Shown here: positions 44,005 through 55,558 of the stretch, piece by piece
Position numbering within the stretch: position 1 is the stretch's first letter
Layout: every line of letters starts with the position of its first letter
Made by a program: the position numbers and the translations under genes
NCBI GenBank assembly: GCA_946902875.1
Contig: OX336351.1
Span: 1,364,001 to 1,428,000 of the forward strand
Reading direction: 5' to 3'
DNA length: 64,000 bases
Source of the DNA: Nematopogon swammerdamellus
Lineage: Eukaryota; Arthropoda; Insecta; Lepidoptera; Adelidae
Notes under the pieces: model-generated
What the model was told of the DNA's origin: nothing
What the model saw: only the letters and a program-made list of their open reading frames with translations
Databases searched by the model: none

Positions 44005-45300
44005 GCATAATAACAATAATTTGAAAAGTCTAATTAACGGTGAACCATCACCCTAACAAATAATAATAGCTTTATATCCTCGCACATTTAGTATAATTAA
44101 ATAACTAATAGTGCCCTAACTGCCGAATTAAGCCAATTCATAATTACAATTCAATAAAATAAACAATTCAACAGTTGCACTTGAAAGCCAACATTTCAAT
44201 AAAATTTGAATATATTGAGCCCACGTAATTATACGGCTGGTGGGACACAATTAACCTATAGTACTAAATGGGTCCGCCATTTTATACGCCTCATTTGCTC
44301 TTTAAGTGGGTGATTCAATAAATATCATATGGTGTAAGGCGATATACCCATACGGAATAATTAGTGTATTTTCTTTATATAAATATGTTTAAGTAGGTAG
44401 TTTAAGGATTTTAGCTACTGAATTTGGAGTATAAGTATAGGTACTATATTCCTATAATTTACTTCACTAAGTAAGTATCTATGTATGCATTAGTGTGTAT
44501 GTAGTAAAATTTTTTCTGTGTTCGTGTATATGTATCGTATTATTTTAGGCGTCCAGTGTTTTTTTTTTTTCTGTAAATACCCTTCTAAAATGTGTCAATA
44601 GACTAGTTAACAGGCAGAGTGTGCCTCATGCAATAAGTCCACCATTCGTAGTATATTTTATATAAAACAATAAAGCATATTAAATTAATAAATACAAATA
44701 AATAAATTACCCTTTTATAGGCGATATAATGGCATTGAAATTTGAAATGAAATTAATCTGTAGCCTTTCAGGGGGTGGTTCTGTAGCTCAAACTGAACTA
44801 GTGTTAGTAGTTTTACAACTTTTGGAATTTCCATTAAAAAAAAACTTTCTCCATACATTTAGGATTTTTTGGAAATGTATGATAAAAAATGTTTTTCGAA
44901 TTTTTCAACGGTTTTTTGTACTACTTATTTTCCGATACTGAATAACCCCAAGGCTATAAATTAATTTAATTACATCCTTTAAATACATAAATTTCATACG
45001 GACTGCATGTGAGTATACTTGGCGTGAAATGTAAAACCGCTGAGAGGTCGAAAGTGCGATGTGAATTTGGACGCCAGAGTGGTTTACAAGCTGGCTACAT
45101 AATGGTTAGTTGTACCAAAATACGTACAGTGAGTGGGCTCGACGCATACTCGGTTAGTCGAGCAGCATTATGGCCGCGTACACACCAAACGGATTGCTGT
45201 TTGCAGACCAAACAGTTTACTGCTTTTCCATACATATTCAACTTTTCGTTCACACTGAACCGACAATATTATACGCACGATGATATGCTAGTGGAGGGAG
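44005..45300. other. no gene recognised
   Basis: AT-rich. The ORF at 45009-45557 spans a G-run and a LINE scrap and is not a gene. A candidate polyadenylation signal AATAAA is at about 44153. Confidence 0.4.
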
Positions 45301-45420
45301 GGCGAAGGGAGGGGGGGGGGGGGGGGGTAAATATATACGAAGGGAGAGCGTTCCAGAGTTTATCAGTCCTGTGGAGAAAAGATATGCAGACAGAACCGAT
45401 TAGTACGCATAATGACGGAT
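45301..45420 (-). pseudogene. LINE ORF2 C-terminal scrap with a poly-G tract
   Basis: The minus strand reads CISFLHRTDKLWNALPSYIF, then a G-run of about 18 at 45311-45328 (+). Confidence 0.6.
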
Positions 45421-45697
45421 TCAAATATTTTAGTTTCATCAACGAATCTATCAAAGGGCGATTATATACTAATATGTTTGCTTTAGTTGGTCAACCTGTG
45501 GATACGGCTAAGCTAGCTATTACCATGGGTTTAAAGACTTACATAAGTCGACGTTAAACCTACTGTTTAATGAATTTAATTAATTACAGAGTAAACTTAA
45601 AAACATTAGTATTACCATGGGTGCCACATGTGACGCGCCAGCATTAGATTCGACCATAAACAGTTAATTAATGTGTTTTTCTCTAATTCTTCCACAG

Positions 45698-45734
45698 ATT
45701 AGCGTGCCACGACGAAGGCAACGATAACGTCTAG
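45698..45734 (+). CDS. possible alternative terminal micro-exon of the dpr-family gene
   Basis: If the donor at 42518 is used, the phase-2 join to a good acceptor (CTCTAATTCTTCCACAG|) at 45698 would give LLP followed by LACHDEGNDNV and TAG at 45732-45734. The frame and both splice signals fit. However, a charged tail after the hydrophobic segment would be unusual for a GPI signal, so this is inference only. Reading through to the TAA at 42519 is the simpler model. Confidence 0.3.
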
Positions 45735-45839
45735 GCGAAACTACTATTTTCATACTAAGTACATAACTTCAACTAAAGCATACATTGTACATACAATTCG
45801 AGGGTAAATATTTCAAATTATTTATTAGATACGTTTGTA

Positions 45840-46630
45840 AGCACGGAGAAAAGAGGCGAGAGGAGTTGGTGTAAGTAAACTGGGTACGTCGCCAACAAAC
45901 TGGGCGCAAAAGAAGTGGGCGTGATAATCAGAGATAGGATAATCGGATACATATTTCCCTAAACTTGAGAGGTTGGATAAGTATGGAAAGACACTTTTAA
46001 ATTTTTTCCCGGGATTAACGTATTTTAATGTAAACGTTTTAACGTTATTATTATATTATTTATTATTTTCTTACATTTAGTATTTGATACACGTATACAT
46101 ATACAAATTATGTTGGTGCTTCACTAAAACTGATATTCATAATAATAAAAACTGCTTATTATGTATAGGTTCCTGGTAAAAGGTGGGCCAAAATGATTTT
46201 TGGAATTTCAATCCCGAAAAGTAACTATATACTTACTTAGTGACGCAGTCGCATAAATATTCTCGCGAACGAAGTCGGGCTTGGACGCTAGTATCATAAA
46301 AGCCTATTAAGGACATTTATTTTGAATAGATCTACTAAGTTTTGTAGTATAGTAACGTTCCCGGGAATCCTGGGAATTATTTAATTAAATCTACTTTTCA
46401 AAGAAGCCACTTCCATATTTTTTAACATTTAGGCAAATGTGTATCCGATTGATTATCCGATCTCTAGTGATAATGCATCAGTGGCGTCCACAGAGCGGTC
46501 GCGAGTCGCGTAGAATTAAATGTTGCGTGATTGGTTGACACCAGCTACTCCCCGCACTAGCGACACGCGTTTTAGAAAATATTGCTAGCAACAACTTATC
46601 TCATCTCTTTTCTCCAAGGTTGTAAGTCAG
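45840..46630. repeat. possible DNA element; related scraps elsewhere
   Basis: CACGGAGAAAAGAGGCGAGA on the left and TCATCTCTTTTCTCCAAGG on the right are loosely inverted. ACTGGGTACGTCGCCAAC recurs at 55085 (GGGTACGTCGCCACCAACT). Confidence 0.4.
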
Positions 46631-47087
46631 GCGACCAGGCCATCAGACAAACATGAGATTGGACGCTTACAAATAAAGGACTTGTCCTCAAAGTTGTAAT
46701 ATTCCTAAAATGTTGAAAATTGCTAAATTATGGCCTCAAATAATTAGGTACACCGTGTTTTAGATTCACATGAGCTGTAAGCTATTTAAACATTTGTACA
46801 AAATATTAATAACATTGTGACCGATACTTAGTTCGGTGACATTTTTATATTTAATTTTAAATTTATTTCAATCAATCCATGGTAATCAACCAATAAATCG
46901 AAGAATCAAGCAATCAATGACCTATTGTAAGTGATAAAGATACAACATTTAGTTCAATTTTTACAAACAATATTAAACTGGAATATGGAATATGTCGAAA
47001 AAATATATATTTATTTGAAAAACAATTTGTTGTTCACATTAAACAATTGTTTAGAAAAAAATATAAAGAGAGCCTCCATCGGCTGCT
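46631..47087. other. no gene recognised
   Basis: AT-rich, unassigned. Confidence 0.4.
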
Positions 47088-47456
47088 TGCGCACTAGACG
47101 ATAGCATTAACGATAACGGTATCGTCACGAACACGGCACGGCCGCGGCACGGGAGCAGCAGCGAGATACAAATTAATAAAATGCCGTTATCTGGACGTTA
47201 CTGTAGCCGGCCGGATTTCGCACTCACCGCTGGAGACGACACGATAACGTTACAGTGACGGCATTTCATATATTTATGTCTCCACTACTGCCGTGCCGTG
47301 GTCGTTGCCGTGCCTGCCGTGGTCGTTGCCGTGCCTGCCGTGGTCGTTGCCGTGCCTGCCGTGGTCGTTGCCGTGCCTGCCGTGGTCGTTGCCGTACCTG
47401 CCGTGGTCGTTGCCGTGCCGTGGTAGTTGCCGTGCCGTTATCGCCTAGTGCGCAAG
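47088..47456. mobile_element. MITE-like TIR element, copy 2, with an internal 21-bp tandem repeat
   Basis: TGCTTGCGCACTAGACGATA on the left and TATCGCCTAGTGCGCAAGCA on the right. Inside, 47290-47420 repeats CCGTGGTCGTTGCCGTGCCTG-like units about six times (each 21 bp); the ORF across it is a by-product. Confidence 0.7.
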
Positions 47457-47586
47457 CACTCTGCAGCGATATTCTTTTTCATCGTGAAATATTGTGAGTT
47501 AATTAAATTTCGTGCATGACACGTTAAGAAATGACGATTAAAACAGTGTGAGTGAAATTAAGTTAAGCTTGCCTGAACTAGATAAA

Positions 47587-47788
47587 GCTGAGGGCCTAGT
47601 CCGAGTTTACGTGACAGCTACGTAAACGTCAAATACCGATCGAATTAAGTTTTTATGTATGGAGATACGCTCACCGCGGCGCCACTAGAGCGCCGCGGTG
47701 AGCGTATTGTGCTCCCATACATAAAAACTCAACTCGATCGGTATTTGACGTTTACGTAGCTGTCACGTAAACTCGGACTAGGCCCTCT
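47587..47788. mobile_element. MITE, nearly complete hairpin
   Basis: GGGCCTAGTCCGAGTTTACG to GCGCCGCGGTGAGCG: ~90-bp arms with a very short loop at about 47690. Ends are GAGGGCCTAGTCC and GGACTAGGCCCTC. Confidence 0.9.
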
Positions 47789-48769
47789 GTTTGCGAAACT
47801 AAGACTCTGTCGAGTGTGTATGTATGCTAGTACTTGGACGATTTTAAACACTATAAATATGTTACAAATAGATAGAACATCTGAAGCTAGTTTAATTATT
47901 AAATTATTACTGTAATTGTTTTGTAAAAATGTCTGTAAATATTATAAGTAAGGAATTGTTAGAGAAAATAATAAGGAATATAGCGGTAACGAGATTTTTT
48001 ATTTACGAGTCCATCAGGTAACTACGAATAACTATTAGGTAATCTACTTTTGAAAGTTAGACGAAGTTTACTTATTGATAAAACATCAGAGGAAATGATA
48101 ATGACTTTTGGGAAAATGAGGGGCGCTTTGGAATTTGAATTGTATCTAAATACATTTTAGGAATTGTATAAAATAAAATATATTTGTTATCCCTGTTGAT
48201 TATTTTGGTTAGGCGAAATATTTTTCATGTAAATGCAAATGTTAAAATGTATTATTTAATTTTGTTTTTTTTTTTATTGTCTGCTAAAATATTTTCCACA
48301 TTATGAAAATTCATTTTGTAAATATATATACGTGTACCGCTTAAAAACATTTTCAAAGAGGATAAAAATAATAATATTTCCTTCAATTAATAACTAGGTA
48401 TGACCTAGAGCTGTGTGATAATAAATTTATAATTCATTGAGATACTAGCGTACTAGAGAAAGCGCCCGGGGATTCATACCCCACGTCGTCGTCGTCGGTT
48501 TTCATCTTTGCTTAGAGCCAATTTATAATATCTACATAATCCATAGTATGGCTAGGCGTCCCGATCGTGGTTAGGGTATGTATTGGCATACCTACCTATC
48601 TGTAATTACGGCACAATAATTTATATTTTGAAAAAAGTTTAAAATTGATTTCAGAGTCGCGAGTACTTGAGTAGCCTACATTTGGAACAAGATTTTTTAC
48701 TGCGTTAGTATGAAGCAGTTTCTCTAGCACGCTATTACTTCGATGGTACACTGCAATACGAAAAGTATG
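47789..48769. other. no gene recognised
   Basis: AT-rich. 48455-48505 (GCGCCCGGGGATTCATACCC, CACGTCGTCG) resembles 38030-38085. Confidence 0.4.
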
Positions 48770-49605
48770 ATTTATCAATGATAAGGAGGTAGAGTAAAAA
48801 TACCTAATGTTGGCGAGAAGACGTAACATGAAGTTGTAAAACTACCTCTTTCAGGAACTCTGATAAATTTCCGGGAATTCCGGGATCGGGGAAAAATATT
48901 TCCTTATTTTTTTATGGAAACTGACGGTTGGCTACATCACCTACAACATCCGTGATCTCAGCCCTCAACACCGGGTGAACTAGGTGCCATGTCAGTGCTT
49001 CCCTTCGGTCGTGCCGGCTACACTGAACTGGACGGAAAACACAAACTATTTATATAGCCGTTTCGACCGACGTTTCATTCAGTGCGGTGGTACCAACCCG
49101 GGCGGGTTGAACCCTACCACCTAGTAAGGTAAGAAGGGAAGGGACCTACAGTTTTACGTGGAATCCGAACCTCGGTCAGCCTCCAATGGTCGAGCGGTCA
49201 CCCATCCAAGTACTGACCGCGCCCAGCGTTGCTTAACCATCAATAGCGACAGTCGATTGTCTGCACCACTGAGCTATCGAGGCTGTGATATAATTAGTAA
49301 ATTTTGAGACTTGTAACATGTATGAATACCTTATTAAAAATTCCAAAAATTATTTTCAAGTCAAAGTCACATCCATACCAATAATTTTTTCAAAATAATG
49401 TTTCGGATTTTAAATAAGGTATTCATACATTACAGCATGTTAAAAGTGTCAAAGTTACTAAATATATCCCTAACAGGATATATTTTTAAATTCCGGAATT
49501 CCCGGGAATTTTTCAGAATTCCCGAAAGAGGTGGTTTTAACCACTCCATGTTATGTCTTCTCGCCAAAATTAGGTATACTCCTGTTTATCATTTACCCCC
49601 ACAAA
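48770..49605. repeat. foldback interrupted by a SINE
   Basis: 48805-48890 (GGCGAGAAGACGTAACATGA, CTACCTCTTTCAGGAACTCT) is inverted at 49490-49575 (CGAAAGAGGTGG, CATGTTATGTCTTCTCGCC), about 80 bases. Further inverted blocks lie at 49325-49440. Confidence 0.8.
48906..49285 (-). mobile_element. SINE, R head + A tail, full length
   Basis: ATGGAAACTGACGGTTGGCT at one end; the head reads ACCACTGAGCTATCGAGGCT on +. All modules are present. Confidence 0.85.
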
Positions 49606-50270
49606 TAAAAACAAAAACAAATAACAATAAAGTCAATGTGAAAACGCTCATAAGCATACATTTTTATTTAGTATTTGCATACTTATATTTTTTGTGTATA
49701 CAATTTCAACAAAAGCTAGTTAAACGGAAAATGTAAACGCGGAAAGTTATGCGGTAAATATGTTTAACTTTGTAAATATTATACTTTAAGAACTATTAAA
49801 TAAAGGTGAAAGTCGTTGAATATCTAGTTTTTTAATTTTCATCCCGAAATATCTCCCCTCCGAGTAATTCTCCTTACATCGTTTTATTTATCCGTTATAT
49901 TTAATTTAATTTCTAAAGTTGATGAAAATTGATCGTACATTGTATTACCAGCGAACAGTTACGAAGTTATTACATATTTATAACAAAACTACCCAAATTA
50001 CGGGCCTCCAAAGTCAACCTCGGCCCTTCAACAAATTTCGCAACTTCGTAGAATGTCGCCAAATTACTGACAACCAAATTACACTCCATTCAAAATACAG
50101 TTTACTGTTGAGAGAGGTCAGACAAATTAATTGAAGCTTCCCAATCATAATCAAAGCAGATATGTTACGCAATGTTGTTATTTCTTCGGAAGTAATAATA
50201 TTCCCATAACAATTTATTAGACATTATTTGTAAAATGTATTTAAAGAGAAAAAATTTGTGTTAAAAAATC
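49606..50270. other. no gene recognised
   Basis: AT-rich, short ORFs only. Confidence 0.4.
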
Positions 50271-50274
50271 GGCT

Positions 50275-50438
50275 ACCTATATAAATAGTTCGTGTTTTCA
50301 GTCCAGTTCAGTGTAGCCGATATGAAATAAAGGGAAGCACTGACATGGCACCAAGTTCACCCGGTGTTATGGGCTGACATCACGGATGTTGTAGGTGATG
50401 TAGCCAACCGTGTCAGTATCCATAAAAAAAAAAACATA
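50275..50438 (+). mobile_element. SINE A tail, 5'-truncated
   Basis: AAATAGTTCGTGTTTTCAGT, CACGGATGTTGTAGGTGATG and an A-run at 50423-50434. Confidence 0.8.
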
Positions 50439-50605
50439 CATACAGAAAGCAGACGTTGGATTTTATTAAAGGTGAGGATGGCTTCGGAACCCTCTGTCTG
50501 CGTGTATTGGAACAGGTTCTTCAGCCAAGATAAACGGCGTCTTCCAGGTCTTCGTCTCTATGTAGAAATTATATTTTGTAAGTATTTCGTACAACATTTT
50601 ACCAT

Positions 50606-50690
50606 CATACATACATACATACATACATACATAGCGTCACGCCAGTTTCCCGGTGGGGTAGGCAGAGACAACGGATCGAAATTGAATACA
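50606..50690 (-). repeat. (CATA)n plus LINE 3'-end scrap
   Basis: ACATACATACATACATAC leads into AGCGTCACGCCAGTTTCCCG and GGGGTAGGCAGAGACAACGG, which at 60230 is the end of a LINE ORF on the minus strand. Confidence 0.65.
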
Positions 50691-50989
50691 ATAAAAAAAG
50701 GGGGTCCGAGGCATCACAAACGCAAGGCCAGTGTCTCGACCTGAGCAACAAAATATTTAAACTGCCCTTTAAAAAGGGCTGTAATGTATGTATATATTTA
50801 GGTATTATGTATTATATAATCTTTAATCCATATGTATTAATTTATAGTTTTATGTATTTAATTTAATTTATAATTTGCGATTTCTACGTTTAAACTGGTA
50901 TGTACTTATATTATGTAGTGCAAGCACAGATCAGAGAAGTATTACTTAGGATTTCTGTGAGTGCAAGTATATTATAGTTTATCATAGCT

Positions 50990-51210
50990 ATTTCCCATAT
51001 ATTATATTTTACATTCCCACACTCAAGTCTTTTGCTACTACCTACTTATATCTCACAACATACGACTCTCAAACATCCAAAGGTTGACTAGGAGAAATCC
51101 CTGTAAGGGATAAGTCCGCCTTTGCCCCTCATGTAAATTACTTATCGTTTGTTACTGTTAAATGTTTTGGAGCAATAAAGTATTTCTATCTATCTATCTA
51201 AAAAGGGAAC
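50990..51210 (+). mobile_element. LINE 3'-end fragment with CTAT tail
   Basis: TCTCAAACATCCAAAGGTTG, CCCTGTAAGGGATAAGTCC, AATAAAG and CTATCTATCTATCT. Same as 62990-63230 and inverse of 6036-6180. Confidence 0.75.
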
Positions 51211-51837
51211 ATGTCACCTTTAGTTATGGATTTTAGTCGGTACATTTTGTTCTTGTATTATGTTTCTTTTTATCAATAAATTATTAAAATTTGAATCAAT
51301 AAATTATTTGAATCTAAGTATGCGATTTAGTTCAAGTGAGTCGTGCCTCTATTTCCTCCAAGGTCGTGCCTTAACAATCGTGTCCTATGTGCACATAGAG
51401 TAAGTGTACACACTTACAAGTGTACACCCTGTACACACTTACATACGTAAGTGTGTACAGGGGATGTTCTTTGTGAATTGTGCACTCCCTCCCCCGACCA
51501 CTTTACCGGACCCCTCTTCGCACCACCTCTTGTTCAGTCCAGGGCTGCCACACGTCTTCAGGCGTATTAATGAAAAGCGTCCACGTAGTACTGCGTAGTA
51601 TTAAATATTTAATATTAATTTTAATTTTATTCTAGTTCTTAAGATTTTGTCAAATAAATACTGCACGTTTCAGAATTTAAAAAATCTGGTGGTGTTCTGC
51701 GAAATAGGGATCGGCTCCCTAACATTCTAGTGTCCCAACTCAATAAGATTCTAGTTTTCTTGTTGAGCCGTTCTGTATTTCGGCCTAGATACCGATACCG
51801 AAAGTTCTATTTTTTTTTAAGGTTGATCGATATTTTT
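51211..51837. other. no gene recognised; small palindromic patch
   Basis: TGTACACACTTACAAGTGTA and GTACACACTTACATACGTAAGTG at 51405-51460 are mutually complementary. Confidence 0.4.
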
Positions 51838-52270
51838 TTATTTTTTTTATTTATATCAAACAGAGTACACACGGCATTAAAACATAAAAGATTCATGACA
51901 CAAATAGTACATAGTAGTATGTGCACCCCAATCACAGGTGAGCACAGCAAGCATTTAATACGGTTATCTAAAACTAATACATACAAGTGAGATACAGAAA
52001 CAGAGGCTTTTATTAAAACAACAACAACTACATTTTAAATTCAAAACTAAAATGAGAAAAAAATATCAAATAAACACTCAGTTAAAGACGATACAGTTAT
52101 ATATGCTAAATATAAAAAATAAACATGTATAGGTACATCAATATGTATATTTAAAAAAAAACACTAAAATAAAGCTATACAAAACAATAATAAAATAATA
52201 CACAGAAAGCTGTGTAGTCCGTATGTAGAAAGAAGTATTTGAGTAGACATTATAGCCCGAATACAGAATT
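51838..52270 (-). repeat. dispersed repeat, copy of 9519-9900
   Basis: CAAACAGAGTACACACGGCA, ATGACACAAATAGTACATAG and CAGGTGAGCACAGCAAGC are shared with 9565-9660. Confidence 0.65.
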
Positions 52271-52283
52271 TTCGGTAAATCAT

Positions 52284-53290
52284 TCAAAATCAAAATCAAA
52301 ATCAAAATCAAAAATCTTTATTGCTTTTTTTGCAGCTTTTTTACAGTTTCTTCCATTACGGGTTTTTTGAGTATGCAAAATGCCTGAATGGGCGTACAAT
52401 ACAGCCTTCACATGCATAGAGCCATGCAAGGCTGGCTTTACAAATATAACTTTTACAATGTATCCATAAAAATAAAAAATAACTAAAAATAAAACAATAT
52501 AACCTATTCGAAAATTTGCACAAACTCGTTCACTTTATAAAAACATTTGTCTAATAACCATTTAAATAGAGCATTTTTAAATAGTTTGAGTTCAGTGATT
52601 TCGTTTATTTCCTTTGGAACATTATTATAAATTTTAACTGCCATGTAATATATACTTTTGCGATATTGTGTAGTTCTAGGTTTTGTATTTATTAGTGTAT
52701 TTTTCTGTCTCGTGTTATGGCTGTGCAATTCTTTCATTGGCTTAAAATATTCTGAGTGAGTTCTAACAAATATACACGTTTCATAAATGTACATAGACGG
52801 TACTGTCAATATCTTTAATTTTTTAAATAGCGGTTTGCAACTTTCTTTCTGTTTTACTTGGCAAATAGCGCGAATACATCGTTTTTGAATTTTTAAAATA
52901 TTTTCTACGTTTGTAGAGTTCCCCCAAAACATTAAACCGTATCGTATATTTGACGAGACATACCCGTGGTATGCTGTTACAGCTGATTCTTCATTTGTAA
53001 TTAGTTTTAATCTTCTTAATGCAAAAACGAATCTGCTGATTTTTGATTCAAGCTGGTCTATGTGTTCTTTCCAATTGCAGTTGCTATCGAGATTTATTCC
53101 TAAAAATTTCGTTTTGTTTACTTCTTCAATTTTTTCTCCCTTGTAGTTAATTTTAATGTTGTATTTGTTTCCATTTGTATTATAAAATTGCATTATATTA
53201 GTTTTACTTGTATTTATTATTAAATTATTATTTTCTAACCAATTTACTACTTTGGTAATACCTTTGTTTATATTTTGTTCGAATTCTTGT
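52284..53290 (-). pseudogene. 5'-truncated LINE ORF2: end of RT and C-terminus
   Basis: On the minus strand the frame opens before the first Met: WLENNNLIINTSKTNIMQFY, then EVNKTKFLGINLDSNCNWKE, SSNIRYGLMFWGNSTNVEN and QKRCIRAICQ, ending at NEFVQIFE (52504). These are the post-catalytic and thumb-region motifs (KTKFLGIxLD, YGLxFWG, QKRxIR) of a jockey/CR1-type RT. The catalytic YADD lies upstream and is missing. The 3' end has GCAATAAAG and a (TTTTGA)n tail (52284-52315). It is uninterrupted for about 260 codons, so fairly young. Confidence 0.85.
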
Positions 53291-53298
53291 TATTCCTT

Positions 53299-53622
53299 AC
53301 ATATCACACACGCTAAATCGCGACAATCGGGGTAAGTAGAGTAATCGGTGTTGTGCTGCAAGAACTCTGGTCAATTACAGCACAACACCAACCACCACGT
53401 TTCGCAAAGTATTCAAACAAGATTCAATCGATCAAGCAGCAAGTAAGGCACGAACCCACCTGCTGCATGACTCGGTGGAAGTACCGTGCCAAGGTGAGAG
53501 GTGGCGAGCCTGTCGCCCTTTAGCACGGTATCTTGTCCTTATCCCTTAGTCGCCTTTTACGACATGCATGGGAAGAGATGCAGTGGGGATATTCTTTTTA
53601 AGTACCGGCCCCACACGGTACA
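53299..53622 (-). mobile_element. composite SINE, T head + B tail, full length with target duplication
   Basis: Bounded by TTATTCCTT at 53290-53298 and 53623-53631. On the minus strand it runs from TACCGTGTGGGGCCGG to GCGTGTGTGATATGT, defining both ends of the T-B form (324 bp). Confidence 0.88.
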
Positions 53623-53631
53623 TTATTCCTT

Positions 53632-54460
53632 CTTCTTTTGAAAACGGGTTTTCAGTCTTATAAAAACAAAATTCTTAAAATATCGACTTTCCTACACTAC
53701 TGAATAATTAGTCTGCTGGCCGACTTAGTGGGCTGTCTAGTCTTCGTTCTAAGCGATTTGATTGGACGGCTTGATGTGACAGGATGATTGGAAACTGGTT
53801 GCAAATTGAAATTAGCTTTCAGCGAATCGACGATTTACCGCCAACCACATTTCATGGTTTAACTCCTTTTCGTTTGAGGGTGATATTAAACTGAGCCACT
53901 TTTGATTTTGTAACTTAAAATTTTTAGGCCATAATTTTTAACGTAATGTTTTTACGTGAGGAATTATTTATTGAAGAAAAAGTACTTAATACAAAGAATA
54001 TTTACAAACGTAAACCCGGACTACGAAAAACTAAGAACTATCAAAAAAAGTTGATCAAGAGCAGAGAAAATGCTTCAGCCGGGCTCCCTATCAATTTAAA
54101 TTCTTCTACATGTCCATTTGAATACTTCTGTAGTCGGACTACAGCCATCTACAGCACTAGCTCTTGATAAACTGTCTGTTACTTTCTTGGTTTTTCGTAG
54201 GTGGATTTTATTAAATTTTAACTTTTTATTTTTTTTATTCCTTTTATAAGTATTTTGTTTTTGTTTGTTGTTCAATATATTTGATTAAATCTAATTTGTT
54301 CATTTGGGTATAATGTAATGTACTTGTTAGGTTTTACATCGTACTGTGTCTGCTCCCTTTCAGCTAAAAACATCTATTTGACATTTTTATTAACTTGCTT
54401 GTTAATTTATAGTTTTAGCTGAATAAACGTTTTTCTTTCTTTCTTTCTTTCTTTTAGTTC
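53632..54460 (+). other. no gene recognised; ends in a retroposon-like tail
   Basis: A 73-codon ORF at 53946 has no known domain. TGAATAAACGTTTTTC and (TTTC)n at 54420-54455 look like a retroposon 3' end. Confidence 0.45.
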
Positions 54461-55343
54461 TAAACCATCAAATGTGGTATATTTTTCAAGTCGAGCTCTT
54501 GGCAACGACAACCCTCTCGAAGTGGTTTTTAATAGACAAATTCAAGGTTTGTCAATGTGGCACCTTGGCACATGGACATTTATAAAACACTCTGTTTATG
54601 AACGGTTGAATTACTACAAGCCAGACTACATCATCGGTCATACTCATAATGGCCACACAAAATATTTATTATTTTGCTTCTAGTTCAGTGTTGCTGGTAC
54701 GACCAAAGGTACTCACTGGCATGACACCCAATATCAGGCACGAGTATATCAGGTAATGTCGTAACCAACCAAATCAGATTTAAGAAAAAAATGCTTAGTA
54801 AGCTTCGTAAGGATCTAGTCTCTCGCGGGATTTATTTTATTATTTCTATTCAATTTAGGTCCTTCCAAAAATAATTCAGGTCTCCCAGATACCGACGATG
54901 TCGAACCTAAGACGTATTGATTCATAATAACAGATATTATCTTCTGTCTTGTATGTCAGGGAATCCATTCATTGAAGAAATATCAGTCCGTTGGTATTGG
55001 TTAAGCACTATTGACGTATGGCATTTAGAACGGATTTTTTGTCGTTGGCATGGAGAAGAGAGGAGAGAGGCGTTGGTCTAATCAAATTGGGTACGTCGCC
55101 ACCAACTGGGGGCATGCATACTTCATCGGAGTGAGCGTGGCATTGCGCGAGTCGCGCTCTCGTCCACAGCGTGATTGAGATCCAGCGCAAGCCGTTATGT
55201 TACCAAAATCGCAGAATTTCTTTATTGCGAAAGTTTAAGTGTACCTACGAAAAATAGGAGAAGCATTACAAAAATACAGTGGGTAGAAAAGGGTATCTAC
55301 ATTACAAATTTTTTAACTGACATAATTTTCAAAAATCCTCTAA
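54461..55343. other. no gene recognised; degenerate SINE scrap
   Basis: 54680-54790 (TTCAGTGTTGCTGGTACGAC, GTAATGTCGTAACCAACC, A-run) is a decayed A tail. 55050-55180 is related to 45840. Confidence 0.4.
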
Positions 55344-55355
55344 AAAGAGAAACAT

Positions 55356-55546
55356 ACATATCACACACGCTGAATCCCGACAATCGGGGTAAGCAGAGTA
55401 ATCGGTGTTGTGCTGCAAGAACTCTGTTAAATTACAGCACAACACCGACCACCACGTTTCGCAAAGTATTCGAACAAGATTCAATCGATCAAGCAGCAAG
55501 TAAGGCACGAAGACCCACCTGCTGCATGAGTCGGTGGAAGTACCGT
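55356..55546 (-). mobile_element. SINE B tail, 5'-truncated, 12-bp target duplication
   Basis: AAAGAGAAACAT is repeated at 55344-55355 and 55547-55558. The B tail is complete at its 3' end (minus strand) and cut at CGGTAC; the head is missing. Confidence 0.85.
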
Positions 55547-55558
55547 AAAGAGAAACAT

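Noticed and set aside
45009..45557. 182-codon ORF
   Set aside because: Spans unrelated repeat scraps and a G-run encoding polyglycine; composite and not a gene.
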